A stretch of 64,000 bases of DNA, taken from contig CM070904.1 of the NCBI GenBank assembly GCA_036417435.1, forward strand, positions 60,768,408-60,832,407. The letters run 5' to 3'. The stretch's first letter is position 1. Every line of letters starts with the position of its first letter. Shown here one piece after another: positions 22,441-34,943 of this stretch. This DNA is from Inia geoffrensis (Eukaryota > Chordata > Mammalia > Artiodactyla > Iniidae). The notes under the pieces were generated by a model. The model worked only from the letters and a program-made list of their open reading frames with translations. It ran no database searches and was not told the origin of the DNA. The translations under genes were made by a program, and so were the position numbers.

Positions 22441-25400
22441 TTTTTGAAATTTTCTAATTGAAGAATCTTGCACAAAGAATTAATATTGAACTTGATTTTG
22501 AGCTCAAGGAAATTCCTAGTGCAAAAACTGCCTCTTTTTCATTCAGCCGTTAGAGGGGTGTCCTTGGCTTAGATATTTTCTGGCATGCCTCTGAAAAGTA
22601 TGCAGCAGGGTGAGGTGGAATCATTTACGACATTCTGCCTCTGAAGGAAACCTTGAGTTAAATAGTTCTGAGGATTTCTGTGCCCCAGCCCCGCCCCGTG
22701 TATGTGAACAACAGCTGTGCAGAAATCTATGTTTGCAGTAGAGTGAAGAGGAAGCCCAGGAAAGAAAGTGAGCACATAAAGTACTGTCTCCATGTTTAAC
22801 CCTGGAGGGGCTGGTCTCCTTTGGTTTAAAAAACCTGCTTCTCTGACAATGCAGGTGAAGTTAGACTTTATGTTTCAGGGGGAAAAAATTATACGTAGCC
22901 TATTATGGATTTTTTTTTTCCTAGAATATGACAGTCTTCAAAAGAAGCAAAGGGTTTCTTAAAATGTTCTAGGGACGCTTTGGTTTCCATCATCTAGCTG
23001 CCTGCCCAATTAGTCTGAATGTGGGTCCTAATTTGTAAATTCCTCTCTTTTTTTTCTTATTTTAGAAAGTGATGTGCTTGTCGTTATATTTACTATGCTT
23101 CTGATTTCAAAGGCTTAATAACCTGCTAATTGATAAGCCTAAAGCAATATTTTATAATAGAATCAGACACTTGGATATTTGGTGATCATAATTTAAATGA
23201 TGTATATAAATTACTTCCTACAACAGAAAAATATGTCTGCCTGAAAATATTCACTTCAGTATAATCATAGCATATCAAGACAAGTTTTGAGAATAAGAAG
23301 AATTCATATTTGGAAGATAAATTTATGTTTGTTTTCACTGACTTAAAATATAAAGGTTTTAAATCACAAGGAATATATATCATTGAAGTAGGTAAACTAG
23401 TATGTATTTGTGGAATTGCAACATATTACTTGTCTTCCAGTTTAAAAGATACTAAGTTATAATAGCCTTTCTGCACAATCATTTTACTTAATCTATAGGG
23501 GCTATGTAATTTTGTAATTTTTTAAATGTTAATCTATAGTAGTGTGTGTTTTTGTTTTAATGCATGAATAGGTAAACAAAACTATTTACCATCATAATGT
23601 TATTCACAAAGATTTCTAATATCAAGAAATTGCTATTTCACTATAATTCTTAAGTTTTTATTTCCCATTATAGTCTATCACATACAGTCATTTCATCTCA
23701 CTAATAATCCTGTAACGGGGGCTGTTTATCGGATACTTTTTATAGTTGTAAGTGGTAACAAGCTCATTTGGTTACCTTTCTTGTGAAATCATAGTAAATG
23801 TTTATGAAAGTTTTCATATTATATGGATTCCAGTGAAGACTCCAGCTAGATCCTGGCACAGTGAGAATATCACATTCTGAACGGGGCAGAATGCTTTGGT
23901 CCCTTTTCACAGCACTGTGGTGGTGAGCCAAGGCGGCTTAGCCAACTTTAGGAGCATCCAGGTCTCAGCTTGCCTCCACCCGAGTGTTTGTGATCTTCAG
24001 AGTCTCACAGTAAATCAAGGGCTCTACTGAATATTAAAATAATGCCTCATACTGATAAGATTTCCAAGAACTAGGTGCATTTTCCTGCCCACTTCACGTC
24101 ACCATTAACAAAATCAATGCCTGCAACTTTTGTTCAAGATACTCTTGGGCTCTATAAAGAAATGGAGTTTATACTGTGCTAAGAATGAGAAATCTGCCAG
24201 TGAATAAAAAGCTGAAATCCTCAGATGAGAACTTTACAACAGCAATCGTAATATGGTCTTTAGAGTTACATGGGCTTCCATGAACCCCTGGTGAGCTAAC
24301 CTCCCTCCTTAACCTTATGTCTGTGGAGGGCTCTGTCCAGTTCAGCGTTTCTCACACCATGTCTCATTGATCCTTGAGAAATAGCTTTGTCCAGTGCGAT
24401 GACAGATCACGGAGGGGGCTTCCTCTCAGCCCTACCAGGAAGTAGCTCTCTGAAGGGGATGAACTACATTTCCTTTGGGGCTCTGTTTCCTCAATTTTAA
24501 AATGGGAAAATTTGGCTGAATGAGCTCCCAATTATAAGATTGTATAAACCTGTGATCTTCATTTCAGCAAGTGAGGAGCCAGTAGCCAAAACCCACATTT
24601 GTTCATTTAATTTCTTCCCATGTCACATTGCTGTCGGGGGTTGGTAATAATCATTCATATTAGAAGCTTTAATGTATTAACTTTCTTGCCACTCCTCACT
24701 AGGCAACATGTAATTATCACTCACATTCAGGCCCATTCACTTTTAGTTGTCATATGATTAACTGAGCTTACAAGATGGGAGCGATCGTGTCTTTTGGTAA
24801 TTAGTTACTGTATTGATTATTTGCAGTCTTTTTAAAAGCGAATATATGCTGACTGACTTCAGATATGTTTGTGCTTTTTCTTGCTCGTATTTGGAATGTA
24901 ACCGTAGTTGGTATTCTTACCAAGTGACAAATTTTACTTACTAATGAATGATGACAACTCACAAATTTCTGAGCATCATAATGTAGTATATACTAATTCA
25001 CTTTTTTAAAGAAAATAACATGTTTGGGTTTGAAATTTGCGTTAATTATTAATAATTTGAATGAGAGTATTGGAAATGACTTAATACACTAACTTTGTAC
25101 TTTTCCTTTACACTAGAAAGAAGGTAAACAAGAATCTGGCATTTGGATTCCTAGAAAAACACTTATTTTGTTTTTTTAATTGTGATAACAAATAATAAAA
25201 TAATACTTTATAAATCTTATTAGTTTGCTGATGATATTTTAAACTTTGTAACATAAAATTTCACCTTTTTCTATAAAAATCTTGGATGAATGAATTGAGA
25301 CAAAGTTCAGAACAGTTCTTGAACATCAGCCTATTTATTTCTAAGGCTATTATGTAGGTGTCGTCTTAAGTGTTGGGATTTAAACAGGTGTGGGACATGA

Positions 25401-25704
25401 CAGCACTCTCTTTTTGGTCACCATCATAAAATAGCTTACAGTTGGGGGATGAATTTCAGAGTATCAAACCACTTAATAATTTCTTATATTTTTTTTAGAA
25501 AATTTACATTTATCCTGCTGCCAGAGGAGAAAGTTTTATTTTTAGAATGTATATGGTATCCCATTCATATCTGTCATCCCTCTTCTGTAAAACTCACTAG
25601 GTTTGGTGTTGAGACTCAGCATTTGGTCCTGTCGTTTAGGAGTTACACTTTTAACCTCATCACAGCTTTCAAGTTTTTTAATGATGTAATTTTCCTGCCC
25701 GTAG

Positions 25705-25893
25705 GCTTACGGAGTTCCTATGCTAGTCAGCACAGCCAGCTTGGACAAGACCTTCGTTCAACTGTGTCTCCCGACTTGCACATCACTCCTATCTATGAGG
25801 GGAGGACCTATTACAGCCCAGTTTACCGCAGCCCAAACCACGGAACCGTGGAGCTCCAAGGATCGCAGACAGCACTGTACCGCGCAGGTTCGG
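25705..25893 (+). CDS. PKP4: PKP4 internal exon (exon d): head domain near the armadillo region
   Basis: This codes about residues 386-449: LRSSYASQHSQLGQDLRS, then SPDLHITPIYEGRTYYSPVY, RSPNHGTVELQGSQTALYRA and GS. Length is 189 nt; it enters with two bases completing the Gly codon of the previous exon and leaves with one. The end at 25893 is chosen over an earlier CAG^GTTCGG because G^GTGGGC gives a continuous GSVGVGNLQ reading into the next exon. The Tyr-rich YEGRTYYSPVY segment is typical of this family and a likely phosphorylation region. Frames that run upstream of the acceptor are intronic. Confidence 0.95.
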
Positions 25894-26447
25894 GTGGGCA
25901 TCAGCTCTGTTCAGCTGCTTTCCTAATTTCACCAGCCCAAGAGTAGAGGATTTTATTGAGATGGATTTCCTGTTAGAGTGAATTCATGTTGCCTATTTGG
26001 TTGTCAGATAAGCAGCCATGAAAGCAAATCAATAAACAGTAAAAACAGAAGTTCATTTAGTCCCTATTTATAAGTGATATATTTTTACCTTAGTTCAATC
26101 TGATCAGTGAACACAGTGATTATACTTTAATTCACAAATAAGTTTGTTGAGCTATAAATCCCAACCCCTCAGGTTGGAAGCATATCAGATATAGAAAGGA
26201 AAGCCTTTTTTGGAATATTTCTTTGTAATTTTTGTTTCCTAGAACACATATTTAGAGAAAATCCCTGCGTGAGCTATTGGCTAATCTTTGATTTAGCATG
26301 TATGTAGCCCAAGTGTATTTGGTATTACTCTTTTTTCGTTACTGAATCTCTTCTGAATTCTTAAGTGATAGAATGTGAAATAAATATTCCTTAAGATAGA
26401 CTCAATCTGGGACAGAATGCAATGATGGCAGTTATAAAAATAGGGAA

Positions 26448-26585
26448 CAGGAATTCACCAGGGGTCCGGTGGTTAGAACTCCGTGCTTCCACTGCAGGGG
26501 GCCCAGGTTCGAGCCATGGTTGGGAAACTAAGATCCCACATACCACGTGGTATGACCAAAAAATAATAATAAAAATTTTAAAAAT
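26448..26585 (+). mobile_element. tRNA-derived SINE, CHR-1/Bov-tA-like, sense
   Basis: Carries GGTCCGGTGGTTAGAACTCC, CTTCCACTGCAGGGGGCCCA and GGGAAACTAAGATCCCACAT, the same family wording as the 1643-1768 copy, then an AT-rich tail. No convincing target-site duplication was found, and the boundaries are approximate. Confidence 0.8.
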
Positions 26586-27132
26586 AAGAAGAAAAATAAG
26601 CAGCTAGTGCATCATACCCTTGCACCCCCAGACTCACATTTGTGCCACACCGTAGCGGCTGATAGAGGAGAAGCTAGAGCCTGTGGCCACGTGAGCTGCC
26701 AGATTGTGCTACGGGTGTGGCTTATAAAGTCCCAAGAGGCCGCTTTAAAAATAAAAAAAGTTAGTACAGATTTATTAATGTGCCCATAAATGAATTCCAG
26801 GTAGCAATGATAATTCCCTAAAGGCACAGCTCTAGGAGCCATACCTCATAGAACACCATGAGGGAGAAGAGTGAATTTGAATTGGTTCTTTGCCAAAAAC
26901 TGACAGTTTGGTCCACTGTGGTATTTTTCTCCTGATAAAATGTACCAGTTTTTAATAGATGTTAGTGAAGAAATATTTCACTCATTATGCTCTGTAAATT
27001 GAAGAATTTCTTTATTAGGATTAAGAAGTAAATAGTGTTAAAATATGTTAATTGCAGGAAGAATATGAACACAATCATTGGAGAGATACCTACTGCAATA
27101 ATTTGGAAAGAAAGGTTAAATACAATGCACAG

Positions 27133-27338
27133 GGGCTTCGCTGGTGGCACAGTGGTTGGGAGTCCGCCTGCCAATGCAGGGGACACGGGTTCGTGCCCCA
27201 GTCCGGGAGGATCCCACGTTGCGCGGAGCGGCTGGGCCCGTGAGCCATGGCCGCTAGGCCTGCGCGTCCGGAGCCTGTGCTCCTCAACGGAAGAGGCCAT
27301 AACAGTGAGAGGCCTGCGTACCGCAAAAAAAAAAAAAA
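27133..27338 (+). mobile_element. CHR-2-like SINE, sense
   Basis: Starts GGGCTTCGCTGGTGGCACAG and ends GCGTACCGC followed by an A-run. A 12-bp flanking repeat with two mismatches, TACAATGCACAG (27121-27132) against TACAACGTACAG (27339-27350), marks the insertion and shows some age. Confidence 0.92.
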
Positions 27339-27930
27339 TACAACGTACAGTACTTTATACATAGCATCATGCAATAATTTTAGGGAGTAGCTTTAGAAGA
27401 ATTTGATATATCAGTCTTCTTTCCTGTGAAGTATATTTTCCAATGTTATCAAAATACACAAGTCTATAAATAAAATATATATCAAAATACGTAACCTGTA
27501 TTCACTAGGTGTCCAAAGTTTGACGGTTTCAGTTATCTATAAGTTTGAATATCTTACTTGTCTTTTATTGCTAAAATGTAGTTATGAAATTTTGTTATTT
27601 ATTTCTAAGATTAGTTTAATTATTTTCCTTTATTTCGCTTTCAGTTTTGTTACTAAATCTTAAACATATTAAGACCTACTGTGTAAGCAGATTTATAGTT
27701 TCATTTTTGCTCTTTCCTGCTAATAAAATTGACATAAATATTGTTGGTGTTATGTTAAAAACTTCAGTGCCTTTGTTAGCACTAATGAGCTAGATTGGTA
27801 ATATCTAAAAGTAAACAATTTATGTAATTGTTAAAAACTTAACCCTTCTTAAAACGAAAACTATTTTGACTTTGAAAAGTATCACTTTGTGGAGAACATA
27901 CTAATCTTTTTTAAAATGCTGACTTTCTAG

Positions 27931-28150
27931 TAGGTGTTGGAAATCTGCAAAGGACATCCAGCCAACGAAGTACCCTTACATACCAAAGAAATAATTATGC
28001 TCTGAACACAACAGCTACCTACGCGGAGCCCTACAGGCCAATACAATACCGAGTGCAAGAGTGCAATTATAACAGGCTTCAGCACATAGCACCAGCTGAT
28101 GATGGCACCACGAGATCCCCATCAATAGACAGCATTCAGAAAGATCCCAG
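27931..28150 (+). CDS. PKP4: PKP4 internal exon (exon e), followed by a GC donor
   Basis: This codes about residues 449-522: GVGNLQRTSSQRSTLTYQRN, then YALNTTATYAEPYRPIQYRV, QECNYNRLQH, and DDGTTRSPSIDSIQKDP. Length is 220 nt; it is entered with two bases and left with two bases of an Arg codon. The exon ends CCCAG and the intron begins GCAAGT. This GC donor is the only one that keeps the reading frame, since the next exon must begin GGAGTTTGCC to give [10 protein letters not shown]. Using a GT at 28155 instead would frameshift into a stop. It is the last head exon before the armadillo domain. Confidence 0.95.
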
Positions 28151-29339
28151 GCAAGTACTGGTTATGAGTCTCCAGAATGCCACCGTATCTCAGGAGTCAA
28201 CTAGTTCCTTCATTCTGACTTTTTTCAAGTTGCTGTGTCTGTTATAATATCAGTAACTCCTTATCTCTAATATTTCCAGTTGTTTTCCAGCACTGTAGGT
28301 CATTGAGGTTAATTTCACTTTCGAGATAGATTCCTTCTTTCAGTGCTTTAATAATAGGTTAGAGAATGCACAGGTCTGTGTGAATATCTGCAGCATCCAC
28401 AATTGAAATACTTCATCAAGGCAACTACCTGGGATAGCCTCTTCGTCTGAATTACACAAAAGATTTTAAAGGATCATTTTATGCCTTTTCCTTTATCTTG
28501 GCTGACCTCTTAAATGATGGCTTCAGAAAATGCATATGGTTGTTTTAAACTGGGAAAGACTAACGTCATGTACATTTTGAATCATATTGGTCAGTGCCAT
28601 GTTGTGCTTTTATTAACTAGGCCCTTTGAAAAGCTTTCTGCCATTTAGGGGAAAATAGTTCACAAGAAATTCTCACATCTCATGAGCAAAAAAGATTTGG
28701 CAAATAATAGATGTTTCCTGCTTTTAATTTTATTTGGCCATGTAGAAAACATGTTTTATTAAGGTGAGTCATTTAGTACTTGATCGATTTTGAAAAAGTA
28801 GCCTCATCTCTTTAATGAAAGTCATTTAAAATATTCAGGAAATAAAGATATTTAGAAACTAACAGAGAATTTTAGCTTCTGAGAGAGTGAAATTATTTCT
28901 AAATTTTAAGCAGCTTGAGTGTTATTTTAAGGCATATATTAACAAGATTTCTTTCACTCTTTGCCCACAAATAGTTGTTTCACTGAAAGATTGTTATAGT
29001 TATCAATTCATTTATAGCAGCCCTACCAGCTTATTCTAATGAATTAAATGCATGAGTGAGGTTTGGTTATTAAAACAAAATAACCTAAAGGTACTTTTGA
29101 GTTGAATGGGAAGCCCACTGTTTCACTAAAACCACTCCACCTCTTCACTCTTTTGCCTAAAATATTTTACAGTGTATGCATACATTTGGTTCTGCTATTC
29201 CTATTTGCCACCCTTCTGTTATTTTAAGGATTTCTAAAAATAATTTGTCTAATAACACCTCCAATATAATTAAGTCAAAAAATTTTTACATGATTTTGTT
29301 TTTGGTTCTTTTCTTTTTTTAAATTTGTTTGTTTTGTTT

Positions 29340-29570
29340 GTTTACTTATTTATTTTTGGCTGCATTGGGTCTTCATTGCTACACGCGGGCTTTTTCTAGT
29401 TGCGGTGAGTGGGGGCCACTCCTTTGCGGTGCACAGGCTTCTCATTGCGGTGGCTTCTCTTGTTGCGGAGTGTGGGCTCAGTAGTTGTGGCTCACAGACT
29501 TTAGAGTACAGGCACAATAGTTGTGGCGCATGGGCTTAGTTGCTCTGCAGCATGTGGAACCTTTCTGAAG
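29340..29570 (-). mobile_element. Older tRNA-derived cetartiodactyl SINE fragment, antisense
   Basis: Wording such as GGCTGCATTGGGTCTTCATTG, CTAGTTGCGGTGAGTGGGGG, GTGGCTTCTCTTGTTGCGGA and GCATGTGGAACC fits the longer CHR-type SINE seen in cetartiodactyls, read in reverse. It stops before the usual head, so it is truncated, and it is more diverged than the CHR-2-like copies. Confidence 0.7.
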
Positions 29571-30539
29571 TCCTCACAAGCACAACAGACTAGGGCACGC
29601 TAATAGATACAGAAATTCTCAAAAGGGTTTTGAATTGTAGGTAATTTAGTCCATACCTTGGCTGAATCTGCAGAGAAAAGAATAGCTACCCAGAAAAGCA
29701 GTGAAATATGATAAGAGCTTTGAGTTTAGTATGCATTCCTGAAGACTTCAGTTTTGACCTCTGATATGAGCTGATTCATTATAAACAAGGATTTCGTGTC
29801 TGATAATATACTTCAGTTATTCATAGTATGATAATTTCATAGTCTAATGCATAAAACTGTTACGGCTAGCTTTGATTATGTGAAACTTTACTGATAGTGC
29901 ATTTTGTAAGATGAATAAATGGTTATCTTATAATAGGTGCATTTATTTATTTGAAACTGGAATCCAAGTGAGTTTAAAGTTTGAATAGTCAAACCATGAA
30001 ATTAAAAACTCATGATAATTATTACTTAATTTTTAGTTTTAAAAATAGCAGATTTTACTATTTTTATTCACTTCTAAGCTTACTTCCTCTGTCATTAATG
30101 CTACATTATAGTTAACCTGAAAACTACCCTATAAGACTTAAGAAGTTGTTGATGTTTTATACATAAAAGGAAATGTATAAGCATTTTTTAATAATTGTCT
30201 AGTTTGGAAGCAAAATTTATTAATAGTACAAATAATTCATCTGAAAGGAGTAACAAAGTACTTGTTATGGAAAGTGACAGTGACTGAAAGAATGACAGCA
30301 TTCATGGTGTTCTTTTTGAGGAGGGCTTCAGCTGTGACATTCAACAGAATAATTCCATTTACCATCTCCTTGACCTTTAAGTTGTTGTCAAATATTTTAC
30401 TTCTACATACATTATAAAATCCATAATGTAGTGTTGTTATTTTTACTGTAAATAGTCAGTTGTCTTTTAAAGAAATTAAGCTAAGTTAAAAAGATGGTCT
30501 TTATATTCACCTGCATACTTAGTTGTAAATAGTTCTCTT

Positions 30540-32080
30540 CATGTCTTCCTAGAAATTCTAGTTTCCGTCTCCACTCATTTTCCTTCAGCCTGAAGAACTT
30601 TCTTTAGCCTTTCTTGTGTTGCATGTCTGCTGGCAACACATTCTCTCAGATTTAATTTATCTGTGTTTTTATTTACTCGTTTTTAAAGGATACTTTTGCT
30701 AGATACAAAATTCAGGGTTAATAGGATGTTGGGTTTTTTTCAGTCCTTTAAAGGATGTTGTTCCTTGTCTTCAGACCTCCGTTGTTTCTGATGAGAAGTC
30801 AGCCAACACTTGTACTGTTCTTCTCATTATGCAGTGTATCTTCTCTCTGGGCTGCCTTTCAGACTTTTCTTATTATTGTTGACCTTGAGCAGTTTTACTC
30901 TAACAAGCCTAGGCATAGTTTTCTTTACATTTAACCTGCTTGGGATTCACTGAGATTCTTTAAATATTGGTTGATGATTTTACCAAAATTGGGACATATT
31001 CAACCATTATTTCTGTAAATTTTTTTTCTGGCCCAAAAATTCACTCTCCTCTCCTGGCATAACTTGACATCATCTCACAGGTTACTGAAGTTCTGTTCTT
31101 TTTTTTTTTTTTTTTTTAATCTTTTTTCTCTGTATCCTTCATATTGGATCTTTTTTTTAAATTAATCTGTCTTCAGATTTGCTGTGTTTTTCTTCTGTGG
31201 TCTCCAGTCAGTTGTTAAGCCTATCCAGTGGATTTTTTTTCTGAAACTTTAATTTGGCTTTTTTGTAGTTTTCATGTCTCTGATAACATTCCCCATCTAT
31301 TCACTCCTTACATACATCTTTTGCTTTACGTCTTTGAGCACATTTATAAAAACCATTTTAAAGTCCTCTGATCATTCCGACATCTCAGTTTTCTCTGGGT
31401 CTGTTTCTATTATTTTTTGTTTACATCTTTGAGAGTCACATTTTTCTGTCTCTTCTTATGCCTAGCAGTTTTAAATTATATGCTGATTGTTGTGGATAAT
31501 ACATTGTAGGGACTCTGTATTATGTTGTCTCCTCTTAGGATTCTAAGTTTTGTTGTGGAAAATAACTAAATTACTGACAAGTGCTTTTGGTCCTGTCATA
31601 ATTGGTTCTGTTCTTTTCTAGGACAGGTCTATTTTAGATTTATTTTACTCCTAGAACATGGCCCTGACTCTGTGGAATGGTTCTTACTCCTAAACATGGC
31701 CTTTGTGGAGACTAAACGCTGAGGTGATCGGTGAGGTCTGCACTATGACTGGGCTGGAAGTCCAACAACTCCTGGTTTAGTTCTCATTCCAGCAGCAGCT
31801 ATTCTCCACCAGACCTGGACACGTACATGCAAGGCACATGTACAGCCCAGCACTCAACTAACGACTTGTGCGTAATCCTTACACAGACTTGTTAAATCTC
31901 CTCTGCATAGCTCTCTCCTCTCCAATATCTTGCCCTGCAAATTTTAACCTCTTGAGCATCTCCAAATTCCAATCTTTCCCCCTCAGTTCACTTAGACCAT
32001 CATGCCCACTTGGACTTGCTTCCTGTGCCATGATCCAAAAAGTGCCCTGAGGCAGAAAGCCAAGTGAGTATGGGGTTCCC
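30540..32080 (-). mobile_element. Ancient L1 or HAL1 fragment covering ORF1, antisense
   Basis: Segments line up in order with the ORF1 and upstream region of L1 copy 1. 'Tttctgatgagaagtcagcc' compares with TTTCTGCTGAAAAATCAGCC near 6.47 kb, and the stretch on the sense of 'agcacatttataaaaaccattttaaagtcctctg' compares with 'agcatctttatgaccattattttgaactct' near 7.01 kb. No ORF2-like part adjoins, which suits HAL1, a 'half-L1' carrying only ORF1, but a truncated L1 would look the same. A T-run at 31100-31118 interrupts it. Confidence 0.55.
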
Positions 32081-32729
32081 AGAGTGATGCCCCCACCCCT
32101 TCAAGGGTTACATTCTTGTGTTACTTGTTGTCTAGGGCCTGAAAACAGTTTCCTCACACATTTAGTCCAGTTTAATGGTTGTTTATGGGAGGAAGGCAAA
32201 GTCCAGTACTCTATCATGGCCAAAAACAGAAGTCTGGGCTTAGGTTTTAATGAAGCAAATCTTGGCAAGCATCGATGCCGTCCAGCCAGCCCATGAATTG
32301 ATAGAAGTCTTTCCAGGGTAAATTTCTCCTGTAAATCAAGGTTGGAGTTGGTGTCAACTGAGCCTAACTGCCCATCTCTAGCGGGAGCCCACCCTTTGTG
32401 TTGTCTGGCTCAGGAGGCACCCAAGGATGCTAGGAAATCTTGACCATCCCTGTGCCATTTAAAGAGAACAGAAATGTGTATTTGTAATGATTGAGTCATC
32501 AAGGAAAGATTAAATCACACTCCTTGCACTCTGTTAATTACCTTATAGATTTATATATAATAGACTTTAGATAGATTTTCATCAGAAACAGTTAACATAG
32601 TATAGGTCATTTTCCAGGGATGATGAATATTAGTAAAACATCTTTCATAATGCAAAGTATGTAAACTACTTTAATATATATCACCACAATTTAGTCATCA
32701 TAGCCAGCCTAAGAAGAAGTTAGACATGA

Positions 32730-32960
32730 TAGTTTTATTGTTCCTAATTTACAGATGGGGAAACTGAAGTTCTGTGTAAATGGTTTTCAAAATCACATCA
32801 CAATTGAAGGACCTGGGACTTAAACATAGGCAATCTAACTCCAAATTCTGTGCTGTTTCTGCTGCGTTATCCTGCCTCTCGGCATTTATGGTTTTCTTAA
32901 TGCCTGTTAATGACATCATCATCATCATCCAGTCTGTTCCGCAAGCCGGAAATCTCCATC
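32730..32960 (-). mobile_element. MIR SINE remnant, antisense
   Basis: ACAGATGGGGAAACTGAAG, followed by the reversed MIR wording 'tcacatcacaattgaaggacctgggacttaaacataggcaatctaactcc', is the standard MIR core read in reverse. Diverged; edges approximate. A short ATC repeat (about 32914-32930) follows. Confidence 0.7.
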
Positions 32961-33419
32961 TCACCCTTGATATCAGTTTTCAGTAGATCATGTGGTTGCC
33001 GTGCAAAGAATAGTTGGGGGAGGGAGTGATATTTGAAGCAGAGAGAACATGTAAGTGGCATGTAGAGTGTCCAGCCAAGATAGAAAGAGTGGATGGATTT
33101 GGTTTATATTAAATATTTTGGAGATAGTCAACAGAGTTTGCTGATGGATTGGATGAGAAGGATAAGGGAAAGAGAAAAATCAAGGATGGTCCTATTTTGA
33201 GCAAATGTGAGGATAGTGGATAGTCTCCTTGCCACCAGTCTTCTTTGATTCTAGTATATTCTCTACTTGGGCACCAGAGTTATCTTCCTTATAAATGTGA
33301 CCTTGTTGCATTCTCCCACTCTTCTGCTTTAAGACCTCCACCAGCTTTCTGTTCCTTGTGCGTGGTGATAACGTATTAGACCACTAACCTCCACCTCTTA
33401 ATTACTAATCGCGGGTTCC

Positions 33420-33545
33420 TTGTCTATCTATATCTAATGTTATTTGATAGTGCCTACCTCATGGGGCAACAGTCAAGGTAAGTGAGATAATATCTATAAA
33501 GCTCTTGACAGAATACTTGACACAGATAATCTCAATAATTAATAA
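33420..33545 (+). mobile_element. MIR SINE remnant, sense
   Basis: The part 'agtgcctacctcatggggcaacagtcaaggtaagtgagataatatctataaagctcttgacag' is the 3' half of MIR. The 5' half is missing or too diverged to see. Confidence 0.65.
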
Positions 33546-34104
33546 TTCATGTTATTGCTATTAAGACTAGACTTTTTTAGTTTGGCATACAAGCCCCTAT
33601 ACATAAAATTATGTCTTATTCAATGTTTGTATCTCCAGCACTGTTCTGGCACCTGTAGCATAGTAAGAATGCACCAATGTGTGATGTGAATGTGTGTGTG
33701 CAGGTATGGAATGACCTGACCCTCTGTAGTGGATGAACCAGTTCATACTGGAGCCTTCCCAGAGAGGCTGTGGACCTTTAAAAACTGGGCCATAGAAGTA
33801 TCACTGGGTCATTAATTTAAAGATTTATGTTTAAGTGTCTTCGGGATTAATTCATTTTTGATTAACAGTTTACTCCATCCTGTTATCAAAGTCTGCAGAT
33901 TTGTTGCTTTGTGAACCATTTGTAAGAAGCTGGTCTTTATGTAACATAAGCATAAAATCACATTTAACAAGGATTCCAAACAGTGAGCCGATCAAGTTAC
34001 ATCAGAAAATCTGACAATGTGATGTTACCTGAAAAAAAACATAGTATAAAAGTATGTATGTATATTTAATATGATTGTATACTTATTGTACAAGAAGTGG
34101 GATA

Positions 34105-34320
34105 GCACGGGGTGAGGGCACAGGCTCTGAAGGCAGATGCTTGGGTTCAAATGTTGCTCTGTTGTTGCCCAGCCGGGTGACACTAGGCAAGTCGCTTAGC
34201 CCTTCTGCTTCAACCTCCAAATCTACAAGGTCAATTTAAGGATAGATGAACTAATATACATAAAATGCCTAGAATAGTGCCTGGCACGGAGTAGTACGTG
34301 CTATTTAGTAATAATCCAAT
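34105..34320 (+). mobile_element. MIR SINE, sense, near complete
   Basis: It shows the MIR order: CACAGGCTCTGAAGGCAGAT, GGGTTCAAATGTTGCTCTG, GTGACACTAGGCAAGTCGC, CTTCAACCTCCAAATCTAC, and AATAGTGCCTGGCACGGAG. An old, pre-eutherian-radiation type of insertion; boundaries approximate. Confidence 0.8.
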
Positions 34321-34782
34321 TCTTTGAAAAAAATTCTATACACACACATGTGCACACTTATCTGCATATGTTGAAAAAAACACCAGTGGGAAATGTCAAC
34401 AGTTGTTTTCTCTGGATATAGGGTTACTGCAAAAACATTTTTTATCATGTTTTATGTTTCTGATAATCAAGAGCAACCATATATATTAAATTTCTTAAAA
34501 ATCATCAGGTACACAGTATTTCCACTGGCTTTTCCTCCTCCCTCCTCAGGAGTGACATCTCACCTAGCTGAAGTGCACTTGTTTACCTGAGCCTCACACC
34601 TGCGAATTTCTTACAAAGGTAGAAAGGCGTAAAATTAGAATCAGGAGGAGGAAAACAAGAATGGAAAAGTTACCCATATTAAGAACCTCTTTGTTACCCT
34701 GAATCTTTCTCTGCATGTGTGCATCATGATTTCTTTAAGATCATACGCATCTGTGATATGTTCATCAGTGCATAAAAATTAT

Positions 34783-34783
34783 T

Positions 34784-34819
<36 letters not shown>
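34783..34819. repeat. (CATA)n/(AT)n microsatellite
   Basis: A few CATA units lead into about 12 AT units ending at 34819. It lies 125 bp upstream of the next PKP4 exon, inside the GC-AG intron, but upstream of the pyrimidine tract that serves the acceptor. Confidence 0.9.
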
Positions 34820-34821
<2 letters not shown>

Positions 34822-34943
34822 TCTTTTAGGATTTTTGTAACTTCCCACTGTCTCCGCTGAGCTCTCTTCTCTGACAAATGTTTTGTTCAGTGTATCGGTA
34901 GAACATGGGCCTTCCTTTCTGAAGCGGCGTTTTTCTCGTGCAG

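Larger units (their letters stand above)
20606..25704 (+). other. PKP4: PKP4 intron (5.1 kb)
   Basis: A GT-AG intron, phase 1. It holds an antisense SINE only about 155 bp after the exon, an old L1 fragment at 21.6-22.44 kb and a MIR-like trace near 24.46-24.56 kb. The stretch from about 22.5 to 25.7 kb is AT-rich with no gene and no other repeat that I recognise. Confidence 0.9.
25894..27930 (+). other. PKP4: PKP4 intron (2.0 kb)
   Basis: A GT-AG intron, phase 1. It contains two sense SINEs (about 26448-26585 and 27133-27338). The remainder is AT-rich without a gene or other clear repeat. The acceptor TTTCTAG is followed directly by TAG in the exon, which is not in frame. Confidence 0.9.
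28151..34943 (+). other. PKP4: PKP4 GC-AG intron (6.8 kb)
   Basis: The donor is GCAAGT, phase 2, and the acceptor is TTTTTCTCGTGCAG. It holds an older long SINE remnant (29340-29570), an L1/HAL1-like piece (about 30.5-32.1 kb), MIR remnants (32.73-32.96, 33.42-33.54, 34.1-34.32 kb) and an AT microsatellite at 34795-34819. About 28.15-29.3 and 29.6-30.5 kb are AT-rich with nothing recognised. Confidence 0.9.

Noticed and set aside
25449..25704. Upstream extension of the frame of exon d
   Set aside because: The sequence before CCCGTAG is AT-rich intron and its translation is not PKP4-like. The frame is open by chance.
25881..25887. CAG^GTTCGG as the donor of exon d
   Set aside because: It would shorten the exon by six bases. 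Although in frame, it would delete two residues that the expected GSVGVGNLQ reading contains. The G^GTGGGC site fits better.
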